A DNA stretch of 40,747 nt from Streptomyces sp. NWU339 (GCF_003143855.1 NZ_QFRK01000058.1:1-40747), one strand, 5' to 3'; counted from the stretch's first letter, positions 8,101-15,648 are shown. Numbers and translations: made by a program. The notes: generated from the sequence alone by a model not told the origin.

Positions 8101-9639
8101 CCCGCTGGTGGCAAGGAGTTCCTCGGCCACCCCGGGCAGGAAGGCGTACCGGTGCGCGGCCGGCCCGAAGGGGTCGGTTGACGTGCCGTCCTCCGTGACG
8201 AGCAGCCCTGAGGTGAGGACCTCGGCCATGTGGGCGGGGCGCGAACCGGGTTGGGTGAGGTGCTGGACCGTCTCCATCACGGCGAGGTCGAGGGGCGCGA
8301 CCGCGAGATGCTGCGCGAGCCGGAAGGCGGTGGGGGACGCGGCGGCACGGAACTCGAGGACACGTTCGGCCGGTGTCGGCGGACGTGCGGAGACGAGGTC
8401 CTCGTCCGCCCGGGCATGCCCGTCCCGCACGCCGGCTTCGGAGGAGACCGCTTCCGCGGACAGCACCCGGGCGCCGGGCCAGTCGCCGCGTTCTCCCGTC
8501 ATCAGGTGCGCCCACCGCCCCAGCCACCGCGCGGTGAGCTCGACGACGGGCACGGCCGATTCGACGGCGGTCCGCGCGTCGGGACCGCCTGCGGATCCGG
8601 CCGTCGGCACCACTGCCGTGCACCTCGAGCCGCAGGGCAGCGGACCGGTTGCACGGATCCGGGCGGGACGGGTGGCGACCCAGGTGCGGTGCCAGGAACG
8701 ACGGGGCAGCAGATGGGCGACGACGGCCGGGACACGTTCACCCCAGCGTGCGACGAGTCGTTGCGCGGCCCCGGACCGCCATGCGGGCCCGGTCCCGTCG
8801 GTGAGCACCATGACGGCCCGGCGCCGGGACGGCCGTACCGGGTCCGTGAGGTCGAAGGCGGGGGCGGACGGGCCGGGTCCGCGCAGCCGGAGCCCGTCGT
8901 CGGCCTCCTGGTCCGTGCCGAGCAGCCGGACGCTGACGGTACGGAAGGCGCCAAGGCCGTACAGCAGCCGGGAGAACTCGGCCACGCTGTGGCGCCACGC
9001 GGCCATCGACACCCCGGCGTCCACGATCAGCACCAGGTCCAGCCAGCGTTCCCGGGTGGGGCGGTACCGGAGCAGCCGGGGCTCGGCCTCCGCGAGGGCC
9101 TCGGCGGTCAGCTCCTCATCGAGTTCCCGCTCGTGCCGCGACGCGACGGTCCGGCGTAACGGGCGGAGCGCCTGTTCCAGCAGCCGCTTGTTTTCCAGCC
9201 CGGGGACAGCGCTCCACGCGCCGGCCACCGCTTCGGCGCCCGGGAAGCGGGGGAGAGGAACCGCGGCGTCGACGACGTGGAGGGCCGGGACGGCAGGCGA
9301 GGCCGGTGACCCGGGCCCCGGCGCAGGTACCGGAACGGGCCTGGGTGAGGGCTTCCCCCGCGCCCTGCCGCCCTGCTCCCTTTCTTGATCGGCCTCGGCC
9401 TCGGCCTCGGCCTCCCGCTCCGCTTTCGGCGCAGGTGCCGGGGCGGGACGCGGTGGCTCGGCAGGGGGCGGTGGTTCCCGCCGCTTCCGCACCGCGGCGA
9501 AGGGTGCTCGGTCCGGAGGGCGGGTGCGCCCGGCCAGGCACATGGCGAGCCACAGGCCGTCGGCGAGTTCGTACGGCGTCAAGTCCGTGCCGCTCCGAGG
9601 GCCGGACGGAGGCGTCGGAGCACTATGGCCGGCGGACAT
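5122..9639 (-). CDS. fxsT: FxsT-type protein: SAV_2336/vWA-like domain, NB-ARC NTPase and TPRs
   Basis: About 1505-residue multidomain signalling protein ('FxSxx-COOH system tetratricopeptide repeat protein'). Residues 1-60 and an Ala/Pro/Glu-rich linker lead to a SAV_2336-type vWA-like domain (about 140-600) with the MIDAS-like DAGVS near residue 207. After a second linker comes a STAND/NB-ARC module: entry motif VWGNVPPRNVNFTGR, Walker A GMGGVGKS (Lys about 720), Walker B LLVFDN, sensor ILVTSRN, and LPLA. The last 400 or so residues hold about eight 42-residue kinesin-light-chain-like TPRs. ATG 9639 is chosen because it overlaps the MoxR stop as TGATG; a start at 9669 would add ten residues of no family character. 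The NB-ARC stretch (about 6930-7870) has markedly lower third-position GC than the rest. Likely role: NTP-dependent sensor or scaffold of the conflict operon. Confidence 0.88.
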   Translation of the reverse strand: MSAGHSAPTPPSGPRSGTDLTPYELADGLWLAMCLAGRTRPPDRAPFAAVRKRREPPPPAEPPRPAPAPAPKAEREAEAEAEADQEREQGGRARGKPSPRPVPVPAPGPGSPASPAVPALHVVDAAVPLPRFPGAEAVAGAWSAVPGLENKRLLEQALRPLRRTVASRHERELDEELTAEALAEAEPRLLRYRPTRERWLDLVLIVDAGVSMAAWRHSVAEFSRLLYGLGAFRTVSVRLLGTDQEADDGLRLRGPGPSAPAFDLTDPVRPSRRRAVMVLTDGTGPAWRSGAAQRLVARWGERVPAVVAHLLPRRSWHRTWVATRPARIRATGPLPCGSRCTAVVPTAGSAGGPDARTAVESAVPVVELTARWLGRWAHLMTGERGDWPGARVLSAEAVSSEAGVRDGHARADEDLVSARPPTPAERVLEFRAAASPTAFRLAQHLAVAPLDLAVMETVQHLTQPGSRPAHMAEVLTSGLLVTEDGTSTDPFGPAAHRYAFLPGVAEELLATSGRAATVEVMLHVISRLAESLPELRDLAHVLAAPWSDRPIAIPEKSSGDFIPFIRTLRALSGPYLPWANRLSARVKRFSAQDTGADPLEFGGPIMPEKPASEPCSKSVTREQLQADTERAAPAAEGQAAADRGDHSSMNDAYVRTPGPVERAIAERRKAGSPPPVWGNVPPRNVNFTGRVLALQDLHARLTQGTTAILPEALHGMGGVGKSQIAIEYSYRHSSDYDIVWWIPAEQPAQIRAAFVDLAQRLRLPTSSEANTAVPAVLEALRRGEPYRNWLLVFDNAESPETVTPFFPRGGTGRILVTSRNGQWVNMARTIEVDVFARAESIELLRRRGPELTDEKADRLSEALGDLPLAIEQAAVWLTETGMPAEEYLELFEGKREEFVNRRAELLELAPPMDYQLPVAAAWNVSLDRLRDTNPGALQLLQVCSYFAPEPVSRSLFMAGRNAALPGLLGQVLSDPIRLGQALREVNRYALARIDHRTNSIQLHRLVQAVLIDQMSPGERESMREAAHLLLAGGDPGEPGVTSNWPRYAELLPHIRASRAVECDNQWVRNLIVNTITYLFTWGDHDACLELAQEALRTWRANIGPDDAQTLTVARYCGHVLRALGRYSEASQLDEDSLERRRRTAGDNHEDTLLAARAVAVNMRAAGDFSSSVKLNKESYEQAVRSFGERDPMAIAAAVDYGTALRHTGDFLTARDLDATSLQLAVDVLGEDSLLTMMLVSLLAVDLRECGDYVGACEMQENNSIRFERLAGSETPITLMALRHLGEARRKAGDHEGGLAACLEAWERNRRRYGDDHLNTQCAASSLAIAQRQADHLDESVELGTKTLEQFKGSLGESHPFTFGVMTNLAISLRRKGQAEQAAALDRQAYDGLIATVGPNHPYTLSVAINLASDLLTLGDPQAAAELDEEALRRTTQELGELHPTTLACALNLSADLRVLGRMKRAESLYAATLSSFRQVLGQQHPATTAATRGDRADCDAEVYQI

Positions 9640-10763
9640 CACGGCCCCGCCGCGTCGAGGCTGCGCCACAGCGAGCCGACCAGCCTGTCCCAGTGCTCGT
9701 CACCGCCGAACCGGTCGGACGTCGCCAGATAGACGCTGTTGAGCAACTGGTCCGCGGACATGCCCCCCTCGCGCGCGCTGCGGGCGACAAAGAGCCTCAC
9801 GAGCTCCTGACTCCGGCCGGCCGCCCGTTGCCCGAAACGGGCCGCGACCATCGCGGCCAGCTGGTCCACGTCGGGCGGCGACAGCTCGAGGCGCAGGCAG
9901 CGGCGCAGCAGAGCGGGCGGAAACTCCTTCTCCCCGTTGGAAGTGATGATCACGAGGGGGAAAGCACGGCAGCGCACCCGGCCGTGGGAGATCCGGGCCG
10001 TCGCACCGGGGTCGGCGGTGAGCACCTCGGCTTCCGGCTCACGTGGGGCGGAGCGGACCAGCTCAGGGATGTCGTACTCGCCCTCCTCGATGATGTTGAG
10101 AAGATCGTTCGGCAGGTCCACGTCGCTCTTGTCCAGCTCGTCGATGAGCAGGACGCGGGGCAGGCGGTACGGCAGCAGGGCCGTGCCCAGGGGGCCGAGC
10201 CGTATGTAGTCGCCGATACCGGTCCGTTCGGCGGCGAGTCCGTCGGCAGGCCCTCCTTCCGCCTCCGCCACGGCACGGTGGGCGGCGGCGTCCTGTGCCC
10301 TGCCGATGGCGTCGTACTCGTACAGTCCGGAGCGCAGCGTGGTGCGGGTGGTGATGGGCCAGCGCAGGACGCGGCCCAGTCGCAACTCGCGGGCCACACG
10401 GTAGGCGAGGCTCGACTTTCCGGTGCCCGGACGGCCGGTGATCAGCAGCGGGCGGCGCAGATACAGGGCTGCGTTGACCATGTCCACCTCGTCGACATCG
10501 ACGGGGCGCCGCGGATCCCCGTCGCGCGCAGGTGGGCCGATACGGCGTGTCACCTCCCTCTCGTCCTCGGCCGGGCGAGGCTGCAGGGGGCCGCCGTCGA
10601 AGGTGCGCCAGGGCGGTGGGCCCATGAGTACGTCGTCGAGATCGGGGGCCTCCAGAGTGCGACCGTCACCGTGATAGACCCACCACGGCGCGGTGTCCTG
10701 AAGGCCGCGGGCCGGCCGGGCGTCCGGAGGGGAACCGTCGTCGGCGGGCTGGCCGTCACTCAT
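9639..10763 (-). CDS. MoxR-type AAA+ ATPase of the vWA-MoxR-VMAP system
   Basis: 374-residue AAA+ ATPase. After an N-terminal extension with the WWVYHGDGRTLEAPDLDDVL block typical of Streptomyces MoxR proteins in these operons, it has Walker A GRPGTGKS, Walker B RVLLIDELDKSD, a sensor-1-like VIITSNGEKEF and the arginine-finger region PPALLRRCLRLEL. MoxR ATPases usually remodel or activate vWA partner proteins; here the vWA-like domain sits in the next gene (FxsT). The ATG at 10763 overlaps the upstream VMAP stop by eight bases (ATGAGTGA), and its own stop overlaps the FxsT start (TGATG), so expression is probably translationally coupled. An upstream start at 10832 would lie deep inside the VMAP gene and is not preferred. 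Confidence 0.88.
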   Translation of the reverse strand: MSDGQPADDGSPPDARPARGLQDTAPWWVYHGDGRTLEAPDLDDVLMGPPPWRTFDGGPLQPRPAEDEREVTRRIGPPARDGDPRRPVDVDEVDMVNAALYLRRPLLITGRPGTGKSSLAYRVARELRLGRVLRWPITTRTTLRSGLYEYDAIGRAQDAAAHRAVAEAEGGPADGLAAERTGIGDYIRLGPLGTALLPYRLPRVLLIDELDKSDVDLPNDLLNIIEEGEYDIPELVRSAPREPEAEVLTADPGATARISHGRVRCRAFPLVIITSNGEKEFPPALLRRCLRLELSPPDVDQLAAMVAARFGQRAAGRSQELVRLFVARSAREGGMSADQLLNSVYLATSDRFGGDEHWDRLVGSLWRSLDAAGP

Positions 10764-12369
10764 GACCGCGTCCTTCCCTGTGCCGTGGCGATTCGTAGCG
10801 CCGTAAGGGCACGTAGACGTTTTCGGGATCATCGATGAGCAGGAGTACTCCGTCGAAGGCCTGTGCGCCCCGGACCTCGTGGATCTTCGCGGCCAGGGTG
10901 TTCAGCTGGTTCGTCGCGAACAGTTGCTTCGCCAGGTCGTCCAGGGTCTGGACCGCGTCGGTCGAGCGGCTCCACAGCATCGCAGGGACGCCCTCGCGCA
11001 GCGCCACATCGTACGGATGGACGATGCCGGGCTCGGGTCTTCGGGGAGCGTCGAGCAGAGCGACCGCGACCACACGTCCGGCCATGTCCCGGCCCAGGAC
11101 TTCCTGAAGACCGGAAGGGCTCAGACCGCTCAACCCCCCGCACGCGTGCCAGGCGCACTCGTGAGGGGATTCGCGCATGCTGCGCCAGCGGCGCCGCCAC
11201 ACCCGCTGGATGGCGGGGTCGTGCTGCCGTTCGAGGCTGCGGATCACCGTCTGGTAGTGGCGCACCAGGGAGCGCGGCAGACCGGAGGAGCGATGGGTGG
11301 AGAACTCCTCGACGGGAAGGTCGACCAGATCCCGGCCGAGCAGGAACTCCAGTTGTACGGGGGTGTCGAGGCCGGCCAGGAGGGACTCCCCGCTGGAGAT
11401 GGCGCGTTCGACGGTCATCTCCAGATCCTCCTCGGAACAGGGAAAGTCGAGGAAGTCCGGACGGGCCGGGGAGGAGGTGTCCTCCTTCGTCCACGAGGAC
11501 ACCAGGTACTCGCCATCGCCGCCGTGGCCGCTGTCGTGGCCGCCGCCGTAGCCACCGCCACTGTCGTAGCCGTTGTCGCGGTCACCGTCGGCGTCGTCCG
11601 TCCGCTCGATCCGGATCGCGAGGTAGGCCATGCCTTCGGCGTGCTCCGGCCGTACGGGGGAGAGTTCGGCGGCCAGTGCCTCCAGGGTGTCGAGCACACC
11701 GAGGCCGTCGGCCACCGAGGCGTTCCACCGGCTCATCTGCCGGCGCAGGCGGACGGGCGTGAGGGCGGCGACATACTCGACGTACAGCAGGAAGGGGAAG
11801 AGGCCGTCCGCCCGTGCATTCGCCTGCACCAGGTGGTCAAAGGCCAGAACTATGTCGTCCTGCCCCGCGGGGAGCTGTTCGTAGGTGCCGCGTGCCGCGC
11901 GATGTATCCGCACGACGGGCACAGCGGGAGCTTGGCGCAACAGGCCGTGTATCTCCTGTAACTGGGCCTTTGTCAGAGGAGGCTGCACGAACATTGAGTG
12001 CACCAGGTGATGGAACGCCTCGGTGGACCTGGCGCCGGGGGCGAAGAAACGTAACGTGTCGGCGAGCACCATGAGGCCGCCGGGAATGTCGCCCAGAAGC
12101 CTCACGATGTCGTAGAACTGACTTCGCGCGGACATGCCTTCCGCCACGAGTCCCGTCAGCTCGATGTTCAGCCGGCTTCCCGCCACCTCCAGACACTGGC
12201 GCCGTGAATCCGGATCCCGCATGGGCCTGGTGCGTTCCAGGGCCTCCACCAGTCTGCTGGTGCGTACCCATTCCGACGAGTCGTCAATTGTGTCCGCCAT
12301 CCCCGTTTTCCCGTGAGCCATCATGGCGTGGACAGGTTCGGCCACGCACAGTGTCGAATGCCCGTTCAC
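10756..12369 (-). CDS. VMAP-like protein with N-terminal effector-associated domain
   Basis: 537-residue protein. Residues about 33-125 (LVEALERTRPMRDPDSRR, then IVRLLGDIPGGLMVLADTLR) resemble effector-associated domain 2. The middle holds a beta-rich part with YLAIRIE and YLVSSW strands around a Gly/Asp/His-rich low-complexity loop (residues about 255-285). Residues about 335-520 fit the vWA-MoxR-associated-protein C-terminal domain (LEFLLGRDLVDLPVEEF, RHYQTVIRSLERQHDPAIQR, ALREGVPAMLWSR). In the ternary-system model VMAP links the vWA/MoxR NTP switch to an effector; here the effector would be the trypsin-like protein, which carries a similar domain. The start is GTG at 12369, overlapping the protease stop as GTGA and preceded by GGAGGAGGAG. 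Domain calls are by eye. Confidence 0.8.
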   Translation of the reverse strand: MNGHSTLCVAEPVHAMMAHGKTGMADTIDDSSEWVRTSRLVEALERTRPMRDPDSRRQCLEVAGSRLNIELTGLVAEGMSARSQFYDIVRLLGDIPGGLMVLADTLRFFAPGARSTEAFHHLVHSMFVQPPLTKAQLQEIHGLLRQAPAVPVVRIHRAARGTYEQLPAGQDDIVLAFDHLVQANARADGLFPFLLYVEYVAALTPVRLRRQMSRWNASVADGLGVLDTLEALAAELSPVRPEHAEGMAYLAIRIERTDDADGDRDNGYDSGGGYGGGHDSGHGGDGEYLVSSWTKEDTSSPARPDFLDFPCSEEDLEMTVERAISSGESLLAGLDTPVQLEFLLGRDLVDLPVEEFSTHRSSGLPRSLVRHYQTVIRSLERQHDPAIQRVWRRRWRSMRESPHECAWHACGGLSGLSPSGLQEVLGRDMAGRVVAVALLDAPRRPEPGIVHPYDVALREGVPAMLWSRSTDAVQTLDDLAKQLFATNQLNTLAAKIHEVRGAQAFDGVLLLIDDPENVYVPLRRYESPRHREGRGHE

Positions 12370-13313
12370 CGGAGCTCCTCCTCCGTGGAACGCCGAAGCT
12401 CGGCGGCGATCGATCGGACGGCACGGGAGTCTCCTACCAACGCGCGTACTGCGCCGATGAGTTCTTCCAGACCTCCTTCGTAGTCGGAGCTGGTGCGCAC
12501 CACGTGGTACAGGTGCGCGTGTGGTTCAGGACGCTCGGCCACCACCGCTCCGATCTCCGGGCGCAGCAACGAGACGAGATCCTGACGGCCGCCGAGCGTG
12601 CCGAACGCAGGGATCGCGGCGATCATCCGGGCCAGTTCAGCACATTGACGTGCCGTCAGTTCTGTCGGAGCTGCGGCGGCCGGAGCAATCATGGAGGCGA
12701 GCGGCGTCCATTCGCGGCCCACGGCGGCCAGCGGAAACATCCAGGCGACCCGTTCGACGGACGAGGCGTACGCGGCGACAACGAGGCCGATGACACCGCC
12801 GGCGCGGTGGTCCCACACACCGGCCCCGCTGAAGCCCCGCTGGATCGCCACCCCGTTCACCCTCCCGTCCAACTGCCGCCATGCCGGGTTGGGGCCGCCG
12901 GGCCCGGTCGCGGTCGCCTCGACCCACAGGCCGTCGCCGAGGCCGCGGCGCGGATGGCCGTAGACGCCCACCTCGGTCCGCTCCGTCCCCTCTCCCGGAT
13001 ACAGCGCCGTCGGCCGCGCCCCGGCGGGCTGCTCGCCTTCATCGAGCTCCAGGACCGCGATGTCTCCGGACGAGGGCCGCACGGGGAACCAGCCGCCCTC
13101 GACCGTCCGCGCACGCCGTGGCCGCACGTCCCCGGACGGGGCGAAGTCGACCAGGATCGTGGTGCCGCTGGGGATCATGTGCTCGGCGGGGAGTCCGAGC
13201 GCTTCGGCCACGACATGGGCGCAGGTCAGTATCAGGCCGTCACCGATGAGAACGCCCGCGCCGTACAGGCCTTCCCCACCAGGGCCTCGTACCCGAACGC
13301 GCCACTTGCCCAC
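12366..13313 (-). CDS. Trypsin-like serine protease with C-terminal effector-associated domain
   Basis: 315-residue protein with an intact chymotrypsin-fold catalytic triad: His33 in TCAHVV, Asp84 in SGDIAVLEL and Ser162 in RGFSGAGVWD (numbering from the GTG at 13313). There is no signal peptide, so it should act in the cytoplasm. After a Pro/Ala linker, residues about 225-305 (LARMIAAIPAFGTLGGRQ, then GGLEELIGAVRALVG) form a helical segment alignable with the N-terminal domain of the VMAP protein, suggesting homotypic recruitment. The GTG at 13313 has GAGGGGG nine bases upstream; a TTG at 13331 is the alternative. It is the first clear gene of the minus-strand operon and the likely effector. 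The cleaved substrate is unknown. Confidence 0.88.
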   Translation of the reverse strand: MGKWRVRVRGPGGEGLYGAGVLIGDGLILTCAHVVAEALGLPAEHMIPSGTTILVDFAPSGDVRPRRARTVEGGWFPVRPSSGDIAVLELDEGEQPAGARPTALYPGEGTERTEVGVYGHPRRGLGDGLWVEATATGPGGPNPAWRQLDGRVNGVAIQRGFSGAGVWDHRAGGVIGLVVAAYASSVERVAWMFPLAAVGREWTPLASMIAPAAAAPTELTARQCAELARMIAAIPAFGTLGGRQDLVSLLRPEIGAVVAERPEPHAHLYHVVRTSSDYEGGLEELIGAVRALVGDSRAVRSIAAELRRSTEEELR

Positions 13314-13331
13314 GCCCCAGCACCCCCTCAA

Positions 13332-13834
13332 AGCTCGCGGGTGGAACCTCCCCAGGCGGAGGACTGATCAGTCGTGCCGAGTCCAAGGAAGAGGCTACGC
13401 ACCGCGCGGGCTGCCGCCCAGAGAGCAGAGTAGTGCTCTCCAGGAGCATGGAGGACTGGCGGCACTCCCACGGAAACCAGGAGGAGCCGTTGGTGCAGGT
13501 ACCGTTCGCGAGCCGAGGCCGGCCCTCCTTCACCGACGAAGCTGTCCATGGACCCGGTACGCCATTTCGTCGGGGTGCCGGGTGATCCGGGCCAGTCTCC
13601 AGGCCGCTTCGTCGCGATCTGCTGGACCGCCCGGATGTGCGAGCACTTCAAGGCTCCGAAGCCCGCGATGTCGCCGACCGGGCCGACCTTCCGGCCCGGC
13701 AGCGGGAGACGGGCTCGGACGTCTTCGAGCACATCGAGCGGGCTGTCTGAAGCCCGGTGACGGGGTGATCTCCGTCGGTACCGTGGGGGCCCGGGTCCGG
13801 GTTGCGCACATCCTGTTGCGCTCGCCCTGCCGTC
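13332..13834. other. Intergenic region with possible decayed coding sequence
   Basis: About 500 bases between the protease operon and the RHH/PIN pair. On the + strand, about 13605-13750, one frame reads RDLLDRPDVRALQGSEARDV followed by a similar charged stretch ending HIERAV-stop, with coding-like third positions. Just upstream a different frame reads RYAISSGCRVIRASLQAA, so this may be a frameshifted remnant; I do not recognise the family. On the minus strand a 73-codon frame (13549 to 13328) ends in TTGA overlapping the upstream TTG of the protease gene; it could be a small first gene of that operon but has no clear ribosome binding site or recognisable homology. The promoter of the minus operon should lie here but I could not identify it. 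Confidence 0.3.
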
Positions 13835-13850
13835 ATACGCGTATTACGAT
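13835..13850 (+). promoter_or_regulatory. Palindromic operator and -10 element of the RHH/PIN module
   Basis: ATACGCGTAT at 13835-13844 is a perfect 10-base palindrome, followed directly by TACGAT (13845-13850), which fits a -10 box. The antitoxin ATG begins six bases later, so the transcript may be leaderless. A palindrome touching the -10 is the usual layout for autorepression by a ribbon-helix-helix antitoxin. No convincing -35 was found. Confidence 0.5.
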
Positions 13851-13856
13851 GCCTTC

Positions 13857-14186
13857 ATGGCGAGGACACGGATCAGTATCAGCCTGGAGCAGGACCAGGC
13901 CGAACGCATCAGGCAGCACGCGGAACGGGCGGGCATGGACGTCTCGGCCTACCTGGTGCATGCCGCGATCCGCCAGATGACCGAGAGTGATGCCATAGAG
14001 GAACAGTTCGCCGAGGTGGACGCGCTCATCGCCCGGGCGGAGCGGGCAGCGGACGGGCTGCCCGCCGAACCCGCCCCGGAACCGGCCGCGGAGCTGACGG
14101 AGCAGGAACGCCGCGAGGTCGAGGAGGCCCTGGGCCTCGTCCACGGCCGGGACCGGCACGACCGCCGTCCGGGACACGCCGCGTGA
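13857..14186 (+). CDS. Ribbon-helix-helix (CopG-like) antitoxin
   Basis: 109-residue protein. The first 50 residues have the short beta strand plus two-helix pattern of an RHH DNA-binding domain: RTRISISLEQDQAERIRQHA followed by ERAGMDVSAYLVHAAIRQM. The remainder is acidic and Ala/Pro-rich and is the expected toxin-neutralising tail. The start at ATG 13857 places the RHH strand at the N-terminus. The stop overlaps the PIN-domain gene by GTGA, a normal arrangement for a coupled antitoxin-toxin operon, and a palindrome sits at the putative promoter, suggesting autoregulation. Confidence 0.8.
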   Translation: MARTRISISLEQDQAERIRQHAERAGMDVSAYLVHAAIRQMTESDAIEEQFAEVDALIARAERAADGLPAEPAPEPAAELTEQERREVEEALGLVHGRDRHDRRPGHAA

Positions 14187-14668
14187 ACGCACGGGTGCCG
14201 GTGTACGACACGGGCATGCTCATCGCGCTCGCCGACCGCAAGGCGAAGGCGGTGGCTCTCCACGAGGGACTGCGCACGGTCCCGCACCGGGCGCTGGTGC
14301 TCGGCCCGGTCCTCGCCCAGGTGTGGCGCCCCCAGCCGGCGCTGGTGCACGCCCTGTCCGGGGTGCTGAAGGATTGCACCGTCCCGCAGGCCCGTACGTC
14401 CGAGCCGCCCGTGCGCGAGACGAAGGCGGGTCGTCCGGAGTGTCTGGCCTGTGCGACGGGCCCCGACCTCGCGGACTGGCGGCGCATCGGCACCGCTCTG
14501 GGGCGGGCGGCCCTGCCGGCGAAGAAGCGGCCGGACGCGGTGGACGCCTGGGTGGCCCTGGCAGCGGCCCGGCACGGCAGTGCGGTCGTCTTCACCACCG
14601 ATCCGGGGGACATCGAGGCCTACCTGACGGTCCTCACGCCGACGGACGTGCACGTGGTCGCCGTGTGA
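14183..14668 (+). CDS. PIN-domain (VapC-like) toxin ribonuclease
   Basis: 161-residue protein with the acidic residues of a PIN ribonuclease: Asp9 in VPVYDTGMLIAL, Asp121 in PDAVDAWVALAAARHG, and Asp140/Asp143 in TTDPGDIEAYL near the C-terminus. These would bind Mg or Mn for cleavage of RNA, commonly tRNA or rRNA in VapC toxins. The GTG start at 14183 overlaps the RHH antitoxin stop. At 161 residues it is somewhat longer than classical VapC (about 130), with extra residues in the centre (about 70-95) including a Cys pair in RPECLACATG. Toxicity and target are inferred from the family. Confidence 0.75.
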   Translation: MNARVPVYDTGMLIALADRKAKAVALHEGLRTVPHRALVLGPVLAQVWRPQPALVHALSGVLKDCTVPQARTSEPPVRETKAGRPECLACATGPDLADWRRIGTALGRAALPAKKRPDAVDAWVALAAARHGSAVVFTTDPGDIEAYLTVLTPTDVHVVAV

Positions 14669-14805
14669 TGACCGAGAGCTCCGCCCCGTCCAGGCGGCTG
14701 CGTATTGTGCGGCCCGAGATCGGTCGGGCGGCTCCGGTCCTGCCCCGCGGCCGCTTCACCCCGTGGGCGGTGCCAACGGCTCGCGTGGTGCTTCCCGCTC
14801 GGCTT

Positions 14806-15648
14806 TCATGGCGTGTCGGGTCGGGACTCGTAGTGCAGGGTGTGGAAACGGCCGGCTTCCTCGCGCCCCGCGGGGTCGCCGCCCAGCGCCCGTACCGCCG
14901 CGATCGCGTACCGCCGTTCCTGCTCGTCGGTGAAGAGGCGCTGCGGATAGGTGCGGGAGGCATCGACGGTGGTGCTCAGACCGTGTGCGGCCAAGGCCCG
15001 GACGATCGGCTGGTACGACACCGTCCGCAGCACGAACGCGCTGACCCACACCGGTCTCCGGGCACCGTCCAGCAGCGCCGTGAACGTTCGGGCGGTGACG
15101 TAGCTGCCGCCGCCGGTCAGCGTGACGAGGCCGACCTCGGTGAGCGCGCGGTTCAGCCCGGGGCCGGGCGAGCCCTGTTCGAGGTCGTCGGTGAAGGCGG
15201 CGTCCAGGAGCCCCACCTCGAGCGCGTAGCGCACGGCGGGTGCCGAGACGTCCAGGCCGAAGACCGGCACGGCGTCCGGTCGGCGCCGCTCGGCGTAGAA
15301 CTCCTTGTCCCGTGCCGCCAGTTCCGCCGTCGACATCGTCCGGCAAGCGGGGGAGGTGTACCGCTGGTACATCTCCGCCAGCGTCACGTCGTGGTTGAGC
15401 AGCGCTGCGTTGATCCCGTACGAGCAGCACACGTCCAGCACCGCCGGCCTGTGCGGCCGGCCGTCGTCGAGTGCGGCCCGTTCGGCGGCGACCTGCCGGA
15501 AGACCGGCTGGGCGTGGTGCGGGATCTCGTACTCCAGCGGGGCCAGCCGCCTGAAGTACGCGCGCGGATCCGGCCGGTCGTAGATGTCGTCGAACCGCGA
15601 CTTGCCGTCCCTCGTGCCCTCGGTGCCGCCAGAGTCTGACCCGGCCAT
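14806..15648 (-). CDS. Class I SAM-dependent methyltransferase
   Basis: 280-residue soluble protein. The SAM-binding glycine-rich loop appears as AVLDVCCSYGINAALL near residue 70, in the variant form with Cys-Cys-Ser-Tyr instead of Gly-x-Gly, followed by an acidic-loop region VFGLDVSAPAVRYALEVGL. The C-terminal half has TLTGGGSYVTARTFTALL and alternating strands. The substrate is not predictable. ATG 15648 is chosen over the one at 15672 because GGAGGAG lies six bases upstream of it. It stands alone between the PIN toxin and the site-2 protease gene, with no obvious functional partner. Confidence 0.75.
   Translation of the reverse strand: MAGSDSGGTEGTRDGKSRFDDIYDRPDPRAYFRRLAPLEYEIPHHAQPVFRQVAAERAALDDGRPHRPAVLDVCCSYGINAALLNHDVTLAEMYQRYTSPACRTMSTAELAARDKEFYAERRRPDAVPVFGLDVSAPAVRYALEVGLLDAAFTDDLEQGSPGPGLNRALTEVGLVTLTGGGSYVTARTFTALLDGARRPVWVSAFVLRTVSYQPIVRALAAHGLSTTVDASRTYPQRLFTDEQERRYAIAAVRALGGDPAGREEAGRFHTLHYESRPDTP

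Noticed and set aside
11506..11580. Repetitive GCC/CCG-rich stretch as a possible CRISPR or tandem-repeat locus
   Set aside because: It encodes the Gly/Asp/His low-complexity loop of the VMAP protein; there are no spacers or regular repeat units.
10879..11961. 360-codon + strand frame opposite the VMAP gene
   Set aside because: Contains Val/Ala repeats produced by the antisense of the Gly/Asp/His-rich loop; no domain and no ribosome binding site.
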